A stretch of 64,000 nucleotides of DNA from NCBI GenBank assembly GCA_030685235.1, contig MU839175.1, forward strand, positions 62,001 through 126,000, given 5' to 3'. Below the pieces are notes generated by a model. It was not told the DNA's origin. It saw only the letters and a program-made list of their open reading frames with translations, and searched no databases. A program made the translations under genes and the position numbers. This stretch comes from Copromyces sp. CBS 386.78 (Eukaryota > Ascomycota > Sordariomycetes > Sordariales > Sordariaceae). Shown one piece after another: positions 44,220 through 56,402 of this stretch (position 1 is the stretch's first letter; the number at the start of each line of letters is the position of its first letter).

Positions 44220-44483
44220 TTACTCCAGCTTGGACAGGATAGCCCTCTCTCTCTCCGCCTTGCGCTTCTCGAACTGCTTGACTGAGTGTTTCCTCTCGTT
44301 TTCCTCCCTTCTCTTTCTAGCCGTAAGCTTCTCGCGCTTAATTTCGGCCGCCTTCTTAATCACCTTGGGTAGGCCGCCCGTGCCCCGTAGTGGTCTCTGG
44401 CGCGCGGGCTGTTGACAACGGGAAGTTGAAGTGGTCCGAGTGCCCTGTCCGGGACTAGTGGTCTTGGCGGTACCCCGGCCATG
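44220..44483 (-). CDS. Possible last exon of a Lys/Arg-rich coiled-coil protein
   Basis: An open minus-strand frame without an ATG reads RPLRGTGGLPKVIKKAAEIK, then REKLTARKRREENERKH and ends AERERAILSKLE-stop. It is strongly helical and charged like the tail of a ribosome-biogenesis or nucleolar protein, but I cannot name a family. A TTGTCAACAG acceptor-like site lies in frame at about 44410. I found no first exon: upstream DNA quickly becomes the promoter of the CWH43 gene. It may be a short gene of two exons, or a remnant of a broken gene. Confidence 0.35.
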   Translation of the reverse strand, partial: HGRGTAKTTSPGQGTRTTSTSRCQQPARQRPLRGTGGLPKVIKKAAEIKREKLTARKRREENERKHSVKQFEKRKAERERAILSKLE

Positions 44484-44993
44484 TTAACCGAGTGTGGAAG
44501 TGACATTGGGGGATCCCACGCATGGACTGGCTTATGAGCGGTACTAACAATTAATTCGCCAATCGACGGCCGCCAATCGTCCCGTAATCGCCGGGCTGTT
44601 AGCGATTGGCAGGGACCTGAATCACGATCTTGTCTCTTTTTCTTTTCAGAATTCCAAGGGCAGTTTGTCATGGGCCGAGCTTCCTTGGATTGAGCTTCTT
44701 TTTCCCGAGTCCCGTCTTTTCAGTCTTTTTCCATTCCTTCTCTTTTCTTTCCACCCGTTGTCTCAACACTGCCTGTCCTTTCTGGCTTCCACTCGATTTG
44801 TTAGAGGCCGTGACATGTTGTCCACCAAATCCCACTAACTCCGGATCCGACCCCTCCATTCCCTTGCCAATCGATCTTTTGCGAGAATCCCGTCAGCACC
44901 TAAGCCAACAAAGTTGCGCGACAAGTTGAACCTTCAAAACTCCCAAGCCCGCGATATCTCCGCCCCGACTCAACTTGCACAACTGCTGCCACC

Positions 44994-47900
44994 ATGGCGT
45001 CGTCCAAGTACAAGGACAAGGACGCCGGCGGCGTCGTGCTCTCCTTCAACGGCCAATGGATCAGCTGGGCACACACTGTGGTTGCCTATGGTATGTCATC
45101 AAGAGGCTATTCCCAGCAAACCCTGTCATATGCTAACAAGCTCCCCAATGCGACACCAGCTGCCTTCCTTAGCGCCCTCATCATCGGATGTGCCCTACAC
45201 TACCACAAGATTGTGAAGAACGAGTGGTTTGGCTACCCGGACGAGTGGTTTCCCTCCGTCTCTGCCACCATTGGCGACCGATATCCCGAACGATCCATCT
45301 ACATGATCTTTATCGCCATTGCTTCCGGTACGCTCTACAATACAAATACCCGAGCCAAACTATGCGCCTTGCGCCTCCATACTAATGTCCGGCAGGTCCG
45401 AGATTCGCCCTTGTTGGACTCTGGTATCTCTTGACTGCCAAGCCCGGCCGTGTTCTTCCCAAGGCGATTGCGCTTTCCGGTGTCATCCGAACTCTTACTT
45501 GCGGCGGCTGGACGTACATCACCTCGACCGACGACCATGACTGGCACGATATCCTCATGATCTCGTACATCGTCTTCACGATCCCATGGACAACCGGATG
45601 CATTGCGCTTAGCCCTCCGAACGCAAAGGCGATCAAGTACAGAAAGTGGATTGCCGGTAGCTTCTTTGGCACCTTGGTTCCCTTGGTCTACTTCTTTATC
45701 CAGCACAAGGTCCACCACGTGGCCGGAGGTAGGTCACAGTTCCCGAGACACTCTTGCGACAACCGGGACCCAATGCGCTAACCTTTTGCGCCTATGATGC
45801 GCCGCACAGCTTACACCATTTATGCCTTCTTCGAATGGGCCCTCATTCTCTTCGACGTTGCCTTTGATGCGGTAACGGCTTTGGACTTTGACACGTTCGA
45901 GCTGGTGGTCAAGGATGTCAAGGGCGCGAGCAAGGGGTACGTCCAATGGCTCCCACGATAAGCCTCTGTTTTCTCTGTTTTGCGTGCTTCTGTACATACA
46001 CCACCATGTGTGCGTTGCCCAAAATCAACAAAAAAAGACAAGTCAGATTCTGAAACCTACCTACTTTCTGAATAGTGCCAACGCCTCGTCCGTTCCTACT
46101 GCCGTGCTAGAGAAAGAGTAAGCAAACCTTTGCCCCTTTCCGCTTCTTCCGTTCCCGTGTTTCAGAGCGACCCAGACACTAACGAATTTGGTGTACAGGA
46201 AGGAGAAGGCCACTGCTGGCGTGTACTCTGCAGGGTTCAACCTGGGCCATGCTCTCGATATTGTTGCAGATGTTTACCATGGCGTACGTACAATACCATA
46301 TACCACTGGGAGGAGTTGTGTCTGACATGGTTGTAGTTCGTCTTCTGGTCCACTCTGACCAGCTTGGGTCTTGTCATCTGGTGTAAGTCGTCAAGGGCCA
46401 TACCTCCCTGCTCAAGTAATTAATTATACTGACCTTTATAGACTTTCCCCTCTGGCATATGGGCATCTCTGGCTATGAAGCCCTCGTCATGACCACAATT
46501 GCCCCTTTCTTGCTCGGCATCCGCCCTTTGCGGTCCCTCGTTGTCAACAACCAGCGCTTCTTCCATGTCCTCTCGCTCGCTGGTCTGGTGGCCTACAAGG
46601 TTCATGACCCCGTCTACCGCCTCTTCACCGTCGGTTTCGGTGTCTTTATGGGTTGTCTTGCCTGGACTGCTACTTGGTCTTCCGACTCTTTGCACCCCGC
46701 CAGACTCGAGATTCGCGTTGTTGCTTGGCTGGCCGGTCTTCTCATGTCCTCCATTGCCAAGTTCGCCTGGTACACCAACAACCCCATCTGGCCCATCATG
46801 CACGCCGAGAATGGTGGGTGGAACGGTACCGGTCTTGTTCTTGCCGTCTTGGCTGTGCTCAGGTTCACTCGCAAGGCTCCCCTGAACAGCTGGGACATCA
46901 ACGAACAGAAGAATGGCTCTTCGCTCCTTTCCGCCTTTGGCATTGGTGGTCTCTTCTTCGCTATCCACTCCCTGCTGTCAGATACCAGCACCATGATTCT
47001 CTGGGTTTGGGGTGGCTTCCCTGTCCGTGGCCCCGTCTCCAACGTCCATGCCTACTACACCATTGCCGCCATGACCGGTGGCCTCCTCATTGGTGTCTTT
47101 AGACCTGGCATGGTTACCAACTGGACCGCGTACGGTGCTGCCTGCGTTGGTGCTGCTATGCTCACCTTGTATGAGCAGTGGTTCGGCTACTATGGCGCCC
47201 TGATCTTGACCGCCTACCTCATGGCCATCGCCGTGCCCTTGATCAGCAGGGCCGCCAAGAAGAGCCCGGCCGTCACTTTCGGTCTCGGCTTCCTTTTCTA
47301 CAACCTCCTAGTCCTCTTCCACGTCTGGGTTGTTGCCTACGCTTTCGTTCCTGGTGGCCCATACGTCCGCGAGCACACGGACTGGATCATGATCGCTACC
47401 ATGCTCACCATCGGCGCCGGTGTCTTTGACCTCGTTTCGGGACAAGCCAGCCGCAAGTACGCTGCTACCACGGACCGTCGCAGCTCTTCGTTCGGCCACC
47501 GCAAGTACCACGTTGGCATCCTCGGCCTCCTCAACATCCTTTTCCTCGTTGCCAACTTCCTCCGCTTCCCCTCGTATGACTACAAGCCCTACCACGCTGA
47601 AGACCGACTTTTCACCGCCGGCATCTGGACCATTCACTTCTCGCTCGACAACGACATGTGGTCTTCCGAGTACCGCATGCGCGACCTGATCAAGGAATTG
47701 GAAGTCGACGTCATTGGCCTTTTGGAATCTGATCTCCAGCGCATCATCATGGGTAACCGCGACACCACCCAGTTCCTGGCCGAGGATCTCGGCATGTACG
47801 TGGACTACGGCCCGGGCCCCAACAAGCACACGTGGGGCGCCGCTTTGCTCTCCAAGTTCCCCATTCTCAACTCGACTCATCACTTGCTTCCCTCTCCCGT

Positions 47901-48453
47901 GGGTGAGCTGGCTCCCGCGATCCACGCCACGCTCGATGTGTACGGCTCCCCAGTGGACGTCTTCGTCTTCCACTCCGGCCAAGAAGAAGACCCCGAAGAC
48001 CGCCGTCTCCAATCCGAGTACCTTGCCAAACTAATGGGTTCCATCCCCGCCGACCGGCCCGCCGTTCTGCTCTCTTACCTCGTCACCAAGCCGCTGGAAG
48101 GGAACTACAACACGTACGTCTCCGACGTCTCGGGCATGCACGACGTCGACTACACGGATTGGGACAGGTGGTGCGAGTATATCCTTTACAAGAACCTGCG
48201 CCGCACGGGGTACGCCCGCGTGAGCAGGTCAACCATCACAGATACGGAGTTGCAGGTAGCCAAGTTTGTCGTGCCCAAAGAAGATGAGGGGGAGAAGGGC
48301 CGGGTTTTGGCGGCGAGTCAGGAGGAGAGGGATAGGAGAGTGGAGGAACAGCAGGTGCCGGAGGGGTGGAGGTTCCCTGCGCTGTTTAGGGGCGAGGGCG
48401 TTAGGGGGCATCATTATCATGTTTTTGATGAGCCTAGGTATTATAATTTCTAG
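44994..48453 (+). CDS. cwh43: CWH43, GPI-anchor ceramide-remodelling protein
   Basis: Eight exons, join(44994..45090, 45160..45327, 45396..45728, 45810..45936, 46076..46117, 46199..46283, 46337..46382, 46442..48453), 969 residues. All seven introns are GT-AG and all joins are in frame, for example [21 protein letters not shown] and VIWYFPLWHMG. The N-terminal part is a FRAG1/PGAP2-like membrane domain ([20 protein letters not shown]). A long multi-pass region follows (about 12 or more hydrophobic segments). The last 300 residues are a lumenal endonuclease/phosphatase-like domain with [39 protein letters not shown], and [13 protein letters not shown] near the end. In yeast Cwh43 replaces diacylglycerol of GPI anchors by ceramide in the ER. 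The exon crowding at the 5' end is typical of these fungi. Confidence 0.95.
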
Positions 48454-49887
48454 AGTCTAGAGGGGAGATGGAGTTTATGAGCGAGAGAGGAAGCAAAGGG
48501 TGGGAGACATGACATACTTGGGTTAGTTTTGGTTAGATGGGGTATCGTTGGTGGTGGGGGATTGGCAACGATTGGGTGGCTTAATGATGAAGACTTGAAG
48601 AGTTCCGTTGTAAGGAGATGTTGTAGTAATTGTATGTTATGGGTTTATGTGTAATGGATTTGGTTTGGCCATCAGCCCTTTCGGATCCCGGCCTTGTCAG
48701 GATTTCCATGGGATGCCCCTTCTCGCAGTTGCGAAGGGGTTGCGCCTTGAGTAGAGGTACCTTAGGTAAGCTGGGCCGACCTGCCGATCTTGGCCGCGGC
48801 TCATAGGTGATGGCTCACGGTTTCAGTCGGAGACTCGGAGAAAGAAGTGGCATTTCCAACTGAAGGCTTGAGGTACCATGCTCTTTCCTTCGCTTTGCCT
48901 TTTCACAGCGGGAGTTTTCGACTTTGGTTCTATGGTAGGAAGGAGCTGACCTTGCTTGGGAAACTGCAGGTGATTTGAATATCCGGTCTCGGAGCTCGTA
49001 CCCTACCAAACCACGGAATTGCCAGCACGCATGATTTCAGCGACAAGAGGTTTGACGCTCGCCCAAACCCAAAACCGAGTACTCAGTTCCAATTGATTTC
49101 CATAGAGTATGGTCTCTTCCTACAGTCCTCCCTCGATAATGGTGCTCGCTCCCACGCTCTCGCACACTACAGCTTCTAGCTCGCGATCCTCCTACCACGG
49201 CATCACCTTTCGGTTGCGATGCTCACAACCGGAGTTCTTCTCTATCTTCGTCTCTGAGGTTACGTCTCGAATGACCGCATCTCCTCTTTTCCCTCCATGT
49301 TTCTGTCACGACATCCCGTCTCATAGCCACTGCGTAGAGAGGCAAACCCTCTCCAAGGTTGTCGTCCAAGTTACTTTCCCCCCACTGAGCTCACCGAGCT
49401 CACCCTACACCTCTGCGCCACACGCCCACAGGTGGCGGCTCACCTTGGGGCCCTCCAATCGTCGGGAGCTGAGCCTTATACACTAATCCCCAAAAGGCGT
49501 GATGCAGATCAGCTAAGAGTGGGGGCGTGGCACGGGTACGCGTTTGGCTCTTGTCGGGCACACATGGCACCACGCTTCAGGCTTTGGGTTTCTGTGCTTC
49601 TCATCAAACTTACAGCGAGCTTTGCGGCTTCCAGGACGCACCTGTTCGCACCGGCATATTTCACCACGATACTATCGTCGCCCGAATACATCATCACCTC
49701 GGTGCGCGCTGTCTGGTCTCCAAGCTTTAGGACGTGCCGTAGGATTTTACAGATCGAGGCTGGATGTATCTTGGTTTGGTATTCTGAGAGAGACCTGTCA
49801 AGGACACCTTGAACTGTCTAACGCCCGACCGATTGTATGCGGTGACACACTCACAGTGACGTTGGCCTACCGAGTTACTGAACCAGG
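48454..49887. other. Intergenic, 1.4 kb
   Basis: 3' side of CWH43 and promoter of the second NLR-like gene. Overlapping small frames at 49.1-49.9 kb on both strands show no domain. Nothing further recognised. Confidence 0.5.
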
Positions 49888-52800
49888 ATGGTGTACGATC
49901 ATGGTATAACTGTTCTTCATGAACCAACCAACATAGAAGTGGAGTATGTCAAGCACTTCCTTGTTTTGTTGCTGCTTCTATGTCCTTGTCAATCCGGGCC
50001 TGGCTGCTAACCGAATGCTGCATACAGTATCGTCTTTGTCCACGGGTTTACCGGCCATCCAAAGTCGACCTGGACGCTCGATGCTGCAGAGGTCAAGAAA
50101 CGGGCCAAGACTAGAATAGGGAGACCTGGCGGTGCCATTTTCTGGCCGCACGATCTGCTTCCGACAACTGTGCCGACAGCTAGGATCTTAACATACGGAT
50201 ACGACACCAAAATCCGTCATTTCCTCCAGGGGTCGATAAGTAGGAACACGGTTCATGACCATGCGTGGGACATGTTATGTGGGTTGGAGGCCCAAAGAAG
50301 GTCGTCTCAGGAAGTAACCCGTCCACTGGTCTTTGTCGCCCACAGCTTGGGTGGTGTGGTTGTTAGGGACGCTCTCAAACAAGCCAGCCGTTGTCAAGAT
50401 ACCCATCCTCACTGTCACGCCCTCTTCCTCTCGACCATTTCAGTCATGTTCTTTGGCACCCCCCATCGAGGAGCCGATCCCCGGAGCGGCTTTCACCGCG
50501 TCCTCTCTGCTTTTGCCATTGGGATTGGGGTGAACGTTAACAAGCATATCATGGATACCCTACTTCCAACCCTCGTGCGGCCAACCGATTTCGAAGAGTT
50601 CAAGGTTCTAGCATGGGAAGCAAAATGGACAGTCTACTCATTCCAAGAAGAAACCGGGGTTTGGCTTCTTTTCGGTAAAAAGGTTTGCTTTGCCCAACTG
50701 TCCTATTGAATCATCTAGCGGTATTCACGAAGCTGATCTCTGACATAGGTCGTTGAGGACAACTCATCTTACCTCGGCACGCCCGTAGCTGAGACTGTTC
50801 AGCACATCAGCGATAACCATATGGACATGTGTCGTTTCCATGGGCTGGACGATCCCAACTATATCAAGGTTGCGGCCGCCTTCCAACGAATCTTGGCCGC
50901 TAACGATAGGCGTGACCTTCGCAGTCGCTTAACCCGGTCGCCGTCTGATGGGTTCTTGGGTACATCAAGTCAAGGACGTCCACCCTCAGTCCACTCCAAG
51001 GCAACCGCTTCCCCGTTTGAACAACCTTCAGATGTTTCCACTCAGCAACTTCAGCAGACCAGCGTTGATGAGGCATTGCCTAACGACGCAGACCTGACGC
51101 CGTCTAAAGAGCCGTTTCTGGACCAAAACCTGTTATCGGCCGGACAACCCCTATCAGCGTGTGGTCAAGAAGGAATTATTGACCCAATGGGCACACTGCC
51201 GCGCACAATACCTGCGTCACGCATGAAGTCCGCTGTGCTCCCCTCAGCATCGGATACAGAGCGCAAGATGGACCCCCGCCCTGAAGATCAGCCACAGATT
51301 GACCTGGAACTCAAGGAGAAAATGGTTGCTTCGCTCGGATTCCCTGAGCTTGGTGCCCGAATGCATGACATCATCAACGAGATACAACTCCAGCCCGATC
51401 ATATGCAAACACGTCAATGGTTCTTGGCCGCCCCAGAGTACACCAACTGGGCAAGAGGCAATGAGGGATTGTGTGACTCGGGCTTTCTGTGGATCAAGGG
51501 AAAACCAGGTACAGGGAAATCAACGTTGATGAAGTATCTTCATTCCATTCATTCCCGACAAGCAAATTGCACGGTGATTTCTTTCTTCTTCAACGCCCGA
51601 GGAGCAGAGCTAGAAAAGTCGACCCTTGGTTGCTATCGAACACTTCTGTTCCTCTTGCTTGATGGTCGAAAGGATCTCTGGAAAGCAATGGATCACATTG
51701 ACAAAACAGGCCCCTCCTACATTGCGCACAACGGATGGAATATCGGACTTCTTACCGATACATTGAGAAATGCCGTGGAACTAGTGGCAATGCAACAGCC
51801 CGTGGAATGTTGGATCGATGCCCTGGATGAGTGCCAAGACTCAGAGGTTCAACAGATGGTTTCTTTCTTTGAAGACCTGGATGGGGTCATGCTATGCAAG
51901 GGACTGTCCTTCAGGGTCTGTTTTGCATCACGACATTATCCGAATGTCGTTGCGAAGAAAGCCATCCAAATCGTACTGGAAAATCAACCAGGTCATAAAA
52001 ATGATATTGCGAAGTACATTGGGGCCAGGCTGCGACTGGGGGATTCCATTCACCAACCCGAAATTCAACACGAACTCTTGACAAGGTCTTCCGGCATTTT
52101 TCTTTGGGTCGTACTGGTCATACCGATTCTTAACCGGGAGTACGCCAGGGGGAAGATCTCGGCGCTGAGGAAGCGTCTTGATGAGATACCTTCTGGTTTG
52201 GACGCGCTTTTCCATTCCATATTGACTAGGGATAGGGAGGATATGCAAGAGCTCCTTCGATGCCTCCAGTGGATTCTCTGCTCAATACGTCCACTCAAAC
52301 CTGTGGAGTTATATGCAGCGATCCAGCTGAGTGCCAACCCATACCACAGCGGATATCCCGAAGTAGTTGATCCACGCATTTCTGCTCGGGCGACTACCCG
52401 TGACGATGAAATGTCAACTGATGACCTACGCCACTACGTGGACAGTGTCTCCAAAGGACTTGCAGAAGTAAACGGAGCCTTTACTGTGCAGTTCATACAT
52501 GAGTCTGTCAAGGACTTCCTATCGGGGAAAGGCGGTAGATCCGACCTTCTGTCGGGAATGGAAGGTTTCCATTTTAGGAGACCCGGAGATATCCACGAAA
52601 GCCTGAAAGAGGTCTGCCTAGATCACATTCTGGCCACATACTCGGTGATATTTCCAGACGATTCTTCAAAGTCCCTTGACTTGTCAGCAAACCTCAGTCC
52701 GAAGGTCGTCAAGAGAAACTACCCTTTCCTGCGTTATGCTGTCATGAATGTTTTACGTCATGCTGATGAGGCTCACTGCAGGGACATCTCGCAGGATGTC

Positions 52801-54444
52801 TTTTTGCGCGAGTTTCCGATTCATAAGTGGACTTGTCTGTATAAGGCCTTGGGGAATGTCACAAATAAGGAACAAGCCAACTACCTCATCGAGCCATCCG
52901 ACGACCAAGATGACACGGACGAAGACGTGGAAGACTTTGAAGACGAGGAAGAATACCCTGGACTCAAGATATTTGAGACACTACCGTCTATGCTCTACCT
53001 TCTTGCCCAGTTCAACGCCCATCACTTGCTCCGAGATTATCCCGAGCTTCGACAACAATTCAAGCTACGTTGCGGAGGCTGGGGGTATCCGTGGGTAGTC
53101 TCGATTAAGACCCACCGTAGTGGGTCTCCGGCACTCAGACATCTCGTTAACGCTGCGGTGGAAAACCCTTGCTCCCATCTAACTTTTCAAGAAGTTACCG
53201 CTTTGCTCGAGGGAATGTACAATATGATGTTATGGGATAATATACATCCGGAAAGTGATGCTGCGGTGGCGGGATACCTTGCAGCGTTTGGCCATGGGCC
53301 GCTTTTGGAAAGCTTCCTTGTGCAAGTTGGTTCCCGACACTGCGAGTGTCAGGGGAACCCCAGAAGCTTCGATACAGAGCCACACGTTTGTCCTACAAAA
53401 GTCAAGAACATTCTGAATAGCCGCTTGAACCACGGCAGGCCCGTCATCTTCTCGACGCGTACTTCAGAAGCTCTGGAGGTCCTTTTAGCCTACGGGGCCG
53501 ATCCAAACATCCAAGACGAAGAGGGTGGGACAGTGGTGCATGAGGCGTTGGGTACAAGAAGTTTGGAAGCCATCTGCGCAGGACTAGTACAGCAAGTCAA
53601 GCTCAAGCTCCCTTGCTCAACGTGCCCCGCTGCAGCAACGCTGGAAAACAGCATGAGCCACATAACAGGTCGTATGGATCGCTTGTCAGAACCTCTTGCC
53701 CCCCGCTTTAATATCAACATCAAGAATGGTCGCGGCGAAACAGCTTTATCTTGGGCAGTACGATGTGACGATGCCATAGTCCAGCTGTTGCTGGACGCGT
53801 TTCCTGACGTTGACACGCATCAAGTGGATAATGAAGGACGTTCCCCACTTTCCTATGCAGTGTCTCATCTAGACAGTAAGACTATCAAGCTCTTACTAGA
53901 CCACTGCCCGGAGTCTGATGTTCAGCACCTGAATAGGCCAGACAACCAAGGCTGTACCGTCGTATCTTACGCAAGTAGAAAGATGGGCGACGATATTCTG
54001 CGGCTATTTCTTGGGAAGTTCCCCCAAATCGATGTGGACACACCGGATAAGGACGGCTGGACACCGTTACGATGGGCGCTGGAGGGATACTATAAAGGCA
54101 GTGCTCTCCCGAGCTGGGATTGCATGAAAGTTTTGCTCGCAACGCGACGAGTCAACCCTTTTCACGCAGATTTTCGTGGAAAGAGTCCTTTTGTTAGGGC
54201 ACAACAGCGGATCTACGAGAGGAAGATAAAATTACAAGGGGAGCCAAGGGATCTACTGCTTGAAATGATCAAGACAGCAGAGAATAAGGAGGTTATGAGC
54301 AAGTTCCAGTTTGGAGATGAAGATCTTGGGAGGATCGAGGAAGAGATAGCGAAAGCCCGGAAGATGATTGAGGAAATGGATCTCATGGCTACCGGAGCAG
54401 AAGCTTCGATATGTCGGAAGAAGATGCTGCAACTCGTTCGTTGA
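49888..54444 (+). CDS. NLR-like protein: alpha/beta hydrolase, NACHT, ankyrin repeats
   Basis: Three exons, join(49888..49943, 50028..50682, 50749..54444), 1468 residues. Joins: NIEVDIVFVHGFTGHP and LFGKKVVEDNSS. The SesB-like hydrolase (about 19-245) has FVHGFTGHP, AHSLGG, and MFFGTPHRGADPRS. A variable linker of about 200 residues follows. NACHT starts with IKGKPGTGKST (about 488-496), then WIDALDECQDSE and CFASRHYP. A helical region and an acidic patch (DDQDDTDEDVEDFEDEEE) come next. Ankyrin repeats near the C-terminus: ALEVLLAYGADPNIQDEEGG, GRGETALSWAVRCDDAIVQL, DNEGRSPLSYAV and KDGWTPLRWALEG. As in other fungal NLRs the repeats should sense a ligand, NACHT should switch by nucleotide exchange, and the hydrolase should execute. 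It is the paralog of the gene at 21.0-24.1 kb. Confidence 0.92.
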
Positions 54445-55481
54445 ATGCCACAAAGGTTCGGTAAAGGAACGGAGAGGGTGGTTGATTCGAAGAAGAAAGA
54501 AGACCAAGACTAAAAACCAGAAGAAACGACCTTAAATACCCCGCAGCACAGTGCACCATTGCACCTTCCAATACCAGTAGTGGGTTGGCTGTAACTTGGG
54601 CACCACCTTTACTTGGTCTCCGGCGTCGCTTCTTTCCTCGGTGAAGGGGTGGGATTCTTGGTTCGGAAGTTAACTCCAACCTCGAGATATGATGTTGGAG
54701 TTGGCCCTCATGCTAAGACATTATCATGTATAGGCGGTTTCCTTGCTGTGTTACGCCCACGAAGTAAACAGAGACACTTGACGAACGAAGGACACAAAAT
54801 GCAAACAAATCCTTCAAGATCTTTTTCGATTGGTGCCTCCCGCCTGCCATAATGATGACCACACCATCAGCCGCTGCTGACCACCGCTCCGGGAACAAAG
54901 ACCATTGTTAACCCTAACCCGAGGCCAGGTCACCTTCTTCTTCCCTTGGTTCGCCCCAAGCGCATCTCGCCGGCTCGCAAATCAACAGCAAGAGATATTA
55001 TGAAGATGACCAAGGTGATGGCAAAGTTCAAGGTGATGAGAAGGGTGGAAAACAGAAATGCGCAAGACGTGATTTGGTCTCTTCAGGTTGTCATCCCTGC
55101 CGTCTCGACTTGCATCTCTCTTGCCTGGACCAAGATGGTTCTTGGCTGCATTCACCCCCTGGCATCCAAGTGCCGCCACTTGCTGTCCAATAGCGGTGCG
55201 AGGAATGGTCAGCATTCCCAACCGCACCCCGGGGTAGAGTGACATGGATCACCTATTCACCTCGCCTTCCTCAGCTTGCCTGATATCAAACGCCGGCTCT
55301 TTGCTGTTTGCAATTTCCATTTATTCATCCATCCATCGTTCATCATAATTCCTTCCCACTGAATCCCAAATACGACCAGAAACGGTTAACCATACACCAA
55401 TTCACAAACCACAATCTCAACCATAACATCAACTGACCCGACCAACCACAACAACAAGTCGACAACACCAACAACAACACC
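54445..55481. other. Intergenic, 1 kb
   Basis: Between the NLR-like gene and the iron transporter, same strand. The end of the region is CA-rich (CAACAACAAC leader) just before the next ATG. No gene seen. Confidence 0.5.
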
Positions 55482-56402
55482 ATGACCCCATCACCAGAAA
55501 CATCGCCACTCCTCGGCCCCAGACCCTCAACATCAACACCAACCGACCAGCTCCCGCCCTCAGAATACGAAGCACACAAATCCCGCCCCAGCTCCATCCG
55601 CAGCATGCGCTCCTGCCTCACCAGGAGCTCCTCCGTCACTGCAGCCGGGCCTTGCCCCCGCCAACTTCCCTTAGGCTGCGACAGCGCATCCTCGTCATCA
55701 TCCAAAAAGTCCAACCCCCTCGACGGTCTCTTCCGGGACATCATCCTCGGTTTCTCGGACGGTCTCACCGTGCCCTTCGCCCTAACCGCCGGCCTTTCCA
55801 CTCTCGGCAGCACCAAGCTCGTGATAATGGGCGGCCTAGCCGAGCTCTTCTCGGGGATGATCAGCATGGGCCTCGGCGCTTACCTGGCCGGCGTCACGGA
55901 GCGTCAACACTGGGAAGCCGAGCACTCGCGAAAAAGCTGGGAAGTTACCAACCTCCCGCAATTGGAACAATCGGAAATCCTTTCCATTTTGGAAGACGAC
56001 TATGGCGTTTCCCGCCCCACGGCCGCGGCGCTGGTGCAGGACCTCTGCCGGAAGGGCAACGAGCAGAATCTGGTCAGGTTCTTGATGGATTTGCAGCTGA
56101 GGATGATGGAGCCGGACCTCAACAGGGCGTGGGTCAGCGCGGGCGTCATGGGACTTAGTTATTTCGTGGGAGGGCTGATTCCCATGGTGCCGTATTTCTT
56201 TATGGAGAGGACGGGGGAGGCGTTGTGGGTGTCGGTGGTGATTACGGCGATTATTCTGCTGGTGTTTGGGTTTGTCAAGAATTGGGTGACGATTAGGACG
56301 AGGGAGGCGGGCGTGTGGGGGGCGGTGCAGACTTTGGTCATTGGGGCGCTGGCGGCGGGGACGAGTTATGCGATTGTTAGGGCGTTGGATTCGGAGCATT
56401 AG
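55482..56402 (+). CDS. ccc1: CCC1/VIT1-family vacuolar iron/manganese transporter
   Basis: Intronless, 306 residues. A disordered N-terminus of about 75 residues (Ser/Pro-rich, with a TSPLLG motif like vacuolar sorting signals) precedes the family domain. That domain starts GLFRDIILGFSDGLTVPFAL, followed by a helix LVIMGGLAELFSGMISMGLG with the conserved Glu and Met pattern. A cytosolic Glu-rich helix-turn-helix segment comes next, then three more membrane helices (near 225, 250 and 285), five in all as expected. CCC1 moves cytosolic Fe2+/Mn2+ into the vacuole for storage and detoxification. In fungi it is often under iron-dependent (HapX/SreA) control, but no site was identified here. Confidence 0.95.
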   Translation: MTPSPETSPLLGPRPSTSTPTDQLPPSEYEAHKSRPSSIRSMRSCLTRSSSVTAAGPCPRQLPLGCDSASSSSSKKSNPLDGLFRDIILGFSDGLTVPFALTAGLSTLGSTKLVIMGGLAELFSGMISMGLGAYLAGVTERQHWEAEHSRKSWEVTNLPQLEQSEILSILEDDYGVSRPTAAALVQDLCRKGNEQNLVRFLMDLQLRMMEPDLNRAWVSAGVMGLSYFVGGLIPMVPYFFMERTGEALWVSVVITAIILLVFGFVKNWVTIRTREAGVWGAVQTLVIGALAAGTSYAIVRALDSEH

